Below are positions 45,801 to 54,800 of a stretch of DNA of 64,000 bases, one piece after another (position 1 is the stretch's first letter; each line of letters starts with the position of its first letter). Origin of the DNA: Calliopum simillimum (lineage: Eukaryota > Arthropoda > Insecta > Diptera > Lauxaniidae); NCBI GenBank assembly GCA_951812925.1, contig OX638369.1, positions 61,890,228-61,954,227 of the forward strand, given 5' to 3'. The notes under the pieces were generated by a model. It was not told where the DNA came from. It searched no databases and was given only the letters and a program-made list of their open reading frames with translations. Both the position numbers and the translations under genes were made by a program.

Positions 45801-48800
45801 TAGTTTTTCCAGACATAATACAATGCGTCTTTGGTTACCACAACTGTTTGCATCTATAAAAGAGTTTGAATTAAAGTCTACAGAAACACCACGCATGTGT
45901 ACCATTCTGGAGTACGGTGTAAACAAAACCGCAAGTTTCGAAAGCAGCTCATGTGAAGTTGTAAGTAAAATTTATACTTAATTCAATTAGAACTATCACA
46001 TTTTTAATTTTAAATGAGCTTCTTGGATTTAAAAAAAAAATTCTCATTTGGCTATTTTTAATGAAAAATTGCAATTCTGACCTCTTGCAAGGGGAGAAAG
46101 GGGAAAGGGAAAGGGTGTTTTCATTTCTTTTTTTTTTTCATATTGCACTTAAAGGATATTTCGTGTACAAGAAATAAACTCGATCGGAGATCATTTACAC
46201 CTCTAACGATCAATATCGATTCAATATCATAAACTTTGATTGAGATGCGCGAATGGAAGATACTGTCCGATTTAAAAAACAAATTTTTCATCTAATTTAG
46301 TATTGGCGAGTAGCAACCTTTCCGCACTGTCAGTGAAAAAACAAAGAACACATGTGCCACGCCCACTTGACGTACACCGCTAATTTTGGTGTAAAGTACT
46401 ATATCCATAATATAGTAAAACCCTAAAAACTTGGGTCTCTACATACTACCATGTAGAAGTTGCACCACGCCCACTTCCCGTATACCTCCCATTTAAAGTG
46501 TGAATTACGCTTTCTATAATATATTTAATCGCTGAAAACTTCAGGCTTCTAGCTGCTTCCAAACAGGAGTTATGACTTTATTCCATCTAGATGAGCCTTT
46601 CGGACCACTGTGCAGCATTAGCTTTGGTTCTGCACAAAAAAGAATCAGAGCATTTAACTACACGAGCTGCTTTTCTGACAGAAGTGTTTGGAGCTCTTCG
46701 AAAGTGTTGTTCGACATCTTTTGCCTTACCAATATTTGTTGGATCTTTTTTTCTTCCTGATCCAGGTTTTCGTGCAATGTTTAGGTCTTCTTTATACTGT
46801 TTATTGGCTTTTTCTGAAAAATTTTAATTATTTTTTCACGTACTTTTATCTGGCGTAAGGAAATAAGGCCCAAGGAAATAACACCCAAGGAAGTAACACC
46901 CAAGGAAATAACACCCAAGGAAATAACGCCCAAAAAAGTTATGGCTGAAAAAGTGTGTATAAGTTTTTTTCGACACAGTCGTTATACAAATTATGGTCTA
47001 GCTCCTAAACGACTTCCTCGCCCACTATGAAATTTGTCAAGAATTATCTATTCACTTTTAGCTATTGTATTTTTGGATTTGAAAAAAAATTCGTTTTTTG
47101 GAAAAAGGTGGACCTTAATTTTTGAAAGTTGATTCTAACAAAGTTAGTTCCTTTTAATTTTTAGTACCTGGAGACCGATCCCTGCTCGGTCAACAATCTA
47201 ATCTTATTATTTTAGTCGATGTTTTTATTCATAGCTATTTTTCGTTATGAAACTTGTATCTTTTCACTTCTAACGGTCATGCTTTCAAAATGATAAGTAA
47301 GCCGATGAGAATAATAGTAAGAAAAAGCTCGGAAAGCATTGAATGGTATGGAAAAATATCAAAAGCTAAAATTTTTTATGGTGAAATAGAATGCCCTAAA
47401 ATAAATATATGGAATATGCCACGTACCCAAAATATTTCGTATTTTGTATGGCGGCTGAAATATCTTATCTTCAAAGGATCATAACTCGGAAAATTAGAAT
47501 CCTATTAGAAAAATCCGAAAGGATATGTGAATAAGGAAGACTGTAACCATTCGATGCTATCAATAAAAAAGAATTTTACCTCTTCTTGTAGCTGCGCTGT
47601 AAGACTGAACACAGCGTTTTCTTTAACTTCAAGCAAGGATATTTCAAAATCCTGCAGATATAATGACAGTTATACTGATGAAGACGGATTCAGCGTCAAA
47701 AAGTTCATAAGACTGCATATAAGAATTAAACAGTTCATTTCATTTTTTTCTTGTGCTTGACTTATTAACCAAAATTTTTATTTTGATAAAAAAATGGACG
47801 GGGCATAGCCTTTTTTTTGTTATGCTTTAGATACTCCTGATCCAGATCCGCATACCAAATTTCATCAAAATATGTTGTATCATTTGCGAGAAATAGCATT
47901 TAATGTGTTTTACTTGTATCGGAGGTTCCACGCGCACTTTCGATATTTTGCCTACTTTCAGGTCGTAGGTGTCTAATAGCAAGTAAACTCCCTACAGTTA
48001 AATTCAGAAAGATACTTTAGTAGTTTTCTTTTTATAGCGCATTATATTTTTATTGGCGGTGCCACGCCCTTCAAAAATTTTTCCCAATATAATGGCATAT
48101 CACATATTAATACTTGTTTGCAGACGTAACAGATCCTAAATTTTCATCAAAATTGTTGGAGTCGTTTTCGAGTAATATTGAATCAAAATTTTCAAGGGTT
48201 AAAAAGTGGGCGTGGCACTTATTCGATCCCGTCCACTTTTCGTTTGTTACAAGGTATTATTAAGCAGTACCTACATACCAAATTTCATTAAAATACCTTG
48301 TAAAATTTGCGAGAAATAGCATTTAATGTATTTTGCTTGTATGGGAGGTACCACGCGCAACGGCGATATTTTGCTCACTTTCAGATCAGAGATGCTTTAT
48401 AGCAAGTAGGCTCCTCACAGTTAATTTTAAAATGATTACTTCATTAGTTTTCTTTTTATAACGTATTATATTTTTGTGGGCGGTGCCACGCCCTTCACCG
48501 AGTTTTCCCAATATAACGGCATATCACATATTAATACTTGTTTGCAGAGGTAACATCTCCTAAATTTTCATCAAAATTGTTGGAGTCGTTTTGGAGTAAT
48601 ATTGAATCAAAATTTTCAAGGGCTAAAAGTGGGCGTGGCACTTCTTCGATCCCGCCCACTTTTTGTCTGTTACAAGGTTTTACTAAGTCGTACCAGCTTA
48701 CCAAATTTCATTCAAATACCTTGTATGGTTTGCGAGTTATGACCATATCAAATTTAAAATTCAATGCGATGCCACGCCCCCTGGTGAGCATTTACAAAGT

Positions 48801-51800
48801 TCAAACCTAGCTCATTTTTTATTGTATGCTAAAATCTAACATTATCCGATGTTTCATTAAAATCGCTGCAGCCGTTTTCGAGAAAAAGTTTTGCCCGTTC
48901 CAAATATACATAAGTACATAGGTACTTAAGTACATAAGTATGTACATACAATTTTATCTCGTATAAGAAGAGAAGATAATTTTTTTTCTGAAAATAGTGA
49001 ATATCTTATTATTGCCAAATTTCATCGTGGACGTGGAAGTCGCTTAAGCTGAATGGCGGGATTCGAAGTAGTAAGTATCTGCCGGTCAGTCAAAATTTTA
49101 AAGCCCTTTAGCTCATTAACCAGACCTTATATTTGAAAAAAATTTTGTATCTGTATCCTGTATACTGAAATAGGATACACCAAAATTTTTTTTATGTCCG
49201 GTACACATAGAAAGCCCGATATGATATTGTTAAAATGGATGTAAACAGATTAAATTTAATTTTTTTCTCATTTTCCATTTTGAAATGGAATAAACATAAA
49301 CAATCGTACAGTGGGAGACTTGATGTAGTTGGAATCAAGGCCCAAGATTTTTTTTGAAATTTTTCCAAAATCTAAATATTTCACATTGATTTTAAATTGT
49401 AACTACACACATAATATAAATGAAAAATTTATTATTAATAACGAAAAAATTCATCGAATTTGAGCCGAGAACAGCATTCATTGACTATAAGTATTTTCAA
49501 TCATACGTTAAACAAGGCATACGTACGCTTATGAATTATTCATAAAATGTAAGAATTTTTCTTAATATCTAAGAACAAAATTCGTAAATTTTTTTTATGA
49601 ATTGTTTGTAAAACGTAAGAACTTGTTCATAAAATCTAAAAACGAAATTCATAAATTTTTTTTTTTTTTTTTTCAAATAAAAAAATTCGATTAAGCTTTT
49701 GAAATACAAATTTTACACAAAAAACGTCAGAGGAGTCTGTAGCGTATGTGATAAGGAGCTAGTTCTCTGCGCTTTGGTTTCCGGGTTCGAACCCCAATGC
49801 GGGTGAAAGTTTTTTTTTATTTTTTTTTTTTTTATATTAGGAGAATGCTCAAGCTCCAAGGCATTGTACATACAATATTGACCTAGAGTAGTATGTCATA
49901 AGGAAAGTAAGCACTTGATGCTACAAAACGCTTTTAAAAGCGCTATTTTTCCTCTTGGGAAAATAAATACTTACCACAGCATGCTTCTATGCCTAGAAGT
50001 TTCAGGAGAATACACACACATACCATGATGGTGTGAGCGACATAGAAAGGAACTTTAAACAATACTTTATTTGAAATTTAGCATAAACAAGTATATAACC
50101 AAAAGAAGAAAATGAAATACAAACTGAAAATAATATTTCAAATTGATGATACTTTTACTTAAAATTTATGAACAATTTGTTTAATTTTATGTAAACATTT
50201 ATAAAATTTGTATCTGGAGATTTATGAAACATTGTTATTCGTACGAAAAAATTCTTAAAATTTAAGAACGGAAGTTCTTAAAAAAAATTCCTCATAGAAA
50301 AATATTTATGAACTCATGTAAATACTTACGATTAATGAATCGTTCTTAAAATCAAAAAATTTTAATGAAAAAATTTTATTTGAAAATCAATGAATTTCGG
50401 TGTATGAATGCCGTTCATAAATAATATGTTCAATATTTTTTTGTGTGTAATATAACTTTCTGTTTTCTTAGTTGATCGAAAAACGTGAAAAAGCATTTAA
50501 AAGGTTATTATTAAATCCTGTTAACTTTATAAATTTCAAATTGAATATTCTTAATACAATATATCGTCGGGTTAAAACTACAACTAGACATCTACATGCA
50601 CTGACATTTTGATTTAAGTATACAAAAACATGAAGAAAAAACGGATCTTTGCCCCAGTCTAGTCGGTTTTTTGATATGTAGTCCTCATCCAATTTTACAT
50701 AAAGAATAAAAAGTAGAAAACTGCAAAATCCCATACAAAAAACGAAATTTAAAAAACTTAAAACGCTTTTTTCTCAAAACATGAAAAATGTAGATGTCTA
50801 GTTGTAGTTTTAACCCGACGATATGTAAAAAAAAATTGATGTTAACGAAAAAAACAATTTTAAATTTGGAATATTACTATATACCTATACTTAAGATGCC
50901 GTCTTTATCTTTTTACCTTTAAAAATAAGTTTAAATTATTTATTTATTATCATTACACAGTGCGACACGTGAAAAGTGAACTAAAATCCGTTATAAGGCG
51001 TCGAAAGTACCCGCCGAAACAAGTAATTCTGCCAGAGCGTTTTGCAAAGTTGGCTCATATAAGGATTTTATTGCCAAATCCGTTTTTGCCTCAAATTGGA
51101 TTTTGAGCGATTTTTCGATTTTTTCATATGGCTATATCTCAGTAACGAGCCGAAAATATTGTTTTGATGACTTCAGCAATGTTGTAGCTATTGAATAGAA
51201 GAAAAAAAATGCCGAACTAACTTAACCGAAAAAAATTCATCTGGTGCCCTAAAATCGCAAAAATTACCATTTTTTTACCATTTTCTTAGTATTTTTCAAC
51301 TTTTTTGATAAATAACTCGACATCGAACCACAAATAAGCTGTTTTTTTTTCTTTTTCGCTTTATTTCAAATCAAAAGAATATTTTTCAATTCATTTTCCA
51401 GCGACTATTACATATAAAATATGAGTATATTTATATGTATGACAAAAACTTAGTGGAATTTTTCAACAGATGGCGTTAGTGAAATAAGTATTGAGCTTTA
51501 CATTTTTTTGTACTTTTCCCTAGCAGAAAAACTTTTTCATGTTAAATTTTACAATGTTTCCAATGCAAATGTTTTTTATGCACTCAAATCCCGTTTAGCG
51601 CGCCCTTCTAGGAAGTTGGTTCAACACGGGCCGGAGCGTATAAACGCTTGGGGAGGGGGGTGCAGGTGCTATAACAGCGCTCTATGGACCATAAAATCCG
51701 GTTATGACCCGCCTCGTCATGCGCGTTAGAAGCTTTCCCCCCACGCGACTGATGCTCAGCCGCGAGTCGAGTCTGTTGGGAAATATAGTATACGCGCAGA

Positions 51801-54800
51801 TATATCCTACGTACGACAGTAAACGTCAAAGACGCTCGCACCAAAAAGTGATTTTCGCGACGATGTTGGAAGACAGCGGCGACGAATACATGCAATGAAC
51901 CTCACCAGAGTTATCGCTTTGCTCAAGAAGGACGCGCTAAAACGGAATTATCGTGCATAAAGTTAGATATGCACGTTGAAGCCTACATAACAGATCCATA
52001 CTATTTTTACTGGGGATATTTTGACGCGTCTTTTTTGAGAAAATAATAATAACAGAGTGAAATTGAAAGTGAATAACATTTTAAAAACAGAACAATATTG
52101 AAAATTTCAGTATGGAAGTTACCAAGTGCCCAAAATTAAAATTAGACAATTTTTGTTATGTTTGTGGTCATATAGTGCCAAAAAAAGATAATAAGGAGAG
52201 AAGAAATTATTTGAGTAATGATTTCAAAACAAAATACAAACATTATTTTGATGAACCTGATTCAAGTGGTTTAAATTATACGCCGAGCACTGTTTGCAAA
52301 AGTTGTTATACAGTTCTTATGTTATGGTTAAATAAAAAAGGAAAACATTTTCCTTTTGTGAAACCAGTAATTTGGGTGAAAGATCCAACCGGACATGATG
52401 AAACCAGGTGTTACGCGTGCATTAATTTTCAGCTTGGATTGACCAAAACAAAATTAAAATCAAAAGAATATATTGCCGCTTATACTGCCACACTTCCAGT
52501 GCCGCGCCTTTCTGGTATCGAACCACCTAAACCTCCGAGTCCGGATCGCGAAACTCAACGAACTGAAACTACTGTTTTCACCAATCCAACCGATGTGCAT
52601 GATATTGATTGGCTACCCGATGATGAAGATGATGAACCACAGCCGCCAACACAACCGGAAATGGATTATATTGTGGCAAAGTTGAATTTATCTCAACGAA
52701 ATTCACAAATGTTGACAGGATTTTTGAAGCGTAAAAAACTCACACAGCCGAATGTTAACTCCACAGCATACCGAAAACGCCAAGCTGAGTTTCAAACGTT
52801 TTATACCGTTAACTATGAAAATACGTTCGCTTACTGCCATGATATTCCTGGTCTAGTGAATAAATTGGGAATGCAGTATGACGCTAATGAGTGGCGATTA
52901 TTTATTGATGGCTCAACTTCAAGTTTGAAGGCTGTGTTGTTACACGTAACAAACCAAAAACCATCCATTCCAATAGGATTTGGCATAAATATGAAGGAAA
53001 CGTATGAAACATTGCGCGAAATATTGATGAAAATCAAATATGAAGAACAGAAATGGAAGATTTGTTGTGACTTAAAGGTCATAAACATATTACAAGGTGC
53101 CATAGAAAAGGGCGGTTTTCCAACATACTTTTGCTTCCTTTGCGATTGAAATTCACGATACAAAGGTGGCCAATATCAAAAAAGAGATTGGATACTAAGA
53201 ACCGAAGATAATCAAGCCGGATTAAGATTATTCAATGATCCAATAATACAGGACGTCACCGACATATTACTGCCACCGCTCCATACAAAATTGGGTATCG
53301 CTGGGAAATTGACCGAAGTGATAGTTAAGGATGTTCCTGGCGCATTCGAATGTTTGAAAACCATCTTTCCAAAACTCAGCAATGAAAAAATTAGAGCTGG
53401 TACGTATTTGTTTTCATATATTTTTATGTTTATCAGCAGTGATCAACACTTCGCTCGATTCATATTTCTAATAAATTTTGTGTTATTTTTGTGTAATGCA
53501 GGGACTGGATATAAGAAAATTAATGAACAGCGAAGAATTTACAAACGCGCTGAGTGGTGGTTACCGGCGTGCCTGGTTTGCATTGAAAGTAGTGATCGAG
53601 GGCGTTTTAGGAAAGACACGCGTCCCGGAAGACGAGATAAAGAAAAAAGTTCGTGATTTGCTCAGTTCCAAGGAAAATATCAATGTATCAATGACGTTGA
53701 AAATACATTTTTTACATTATCAACTTGATACCTTTTTGCGCCAATTGCCCCAAGAATCAGACAAACAAGGTGGACACTTCCACCAAGTTACCATGAAAAA
53801 TCTATATATAAATAGGCAAACGAAATCGGTTAGGTCCCTGTTTCTATACCTAAATCTCAACCGATTTGCTTGATTTTTTTTTTGTTGGAAAGGTTGTGAG
53901 GAAGAGCAGTGCATAGGACCATATATTTTTTTAAAGTGGGCGGTGCCACGCCCCTAAATGAAAAAAACGCTCTCACAGCTAAACCGCTGCATCGATTTTA
54001 ACAAAATTTGATATGGAGCACTAAGGAACGATAATATGACCATTATGTTTTTCAGTGGGCGGTGCCACGCCCTTAAATGGAAAAAACGCTCTCACAGCTA
54101 AACCGCTGCATCGATTTTAACGAAATTTGACATGGAGATAGGGTTAACACTAAGGAACGATAATATGACCATTATGTTTTTCAGTGGGGGTGCCACGCCC
54201 CTAAATGAAAAAAATGCTTTCACGGCTAAACCGCTGCAGCGATTTTAACGAAATTTGGTACGGAGGTAGAGTTAGCACTAAGGAACGATAATATGACCAT
54301 TATGTTTTTCAGTGGGGGTGCCACGCCCCTAAATGAAAAAAATGCTTTCACGGCTAAACCGCTGCATCGATTTTAACGAAATTTGGTACGGAGGTAGAGT
54401 TAGCACTAAGGAACGATAATATGACTATTATGTTTTTCAGTGAGCGGTGCCACGCCCTTAAATGGAAAAAACGCTCTCACAGCTAAACCACTGCATCGAT
54501 TTTAACGAAATTTGGTATGGAGATAGGATTAACACTAAGGAACGATAATATGATCATTTTGTTTTTCAGTGGGAGGTGCTACGCCCCTAAATAGAAAAAA
54601 CGCTCTCACAGCTAAACCGCAGCATCGGTTTCAACGAAATTTGGTATGGAGGTAGGATTGGCACTAAGGAACGATAACATTTACAGTGGACAGTGCCACG
54701 CCCCTAAATGGAAAAAACGCTCTCACGGCGAAAATACTGCATACGATTTTTATGAAATTTGGTATAGATATAGAGTTAGCACTATATAGCACGATAGCAA

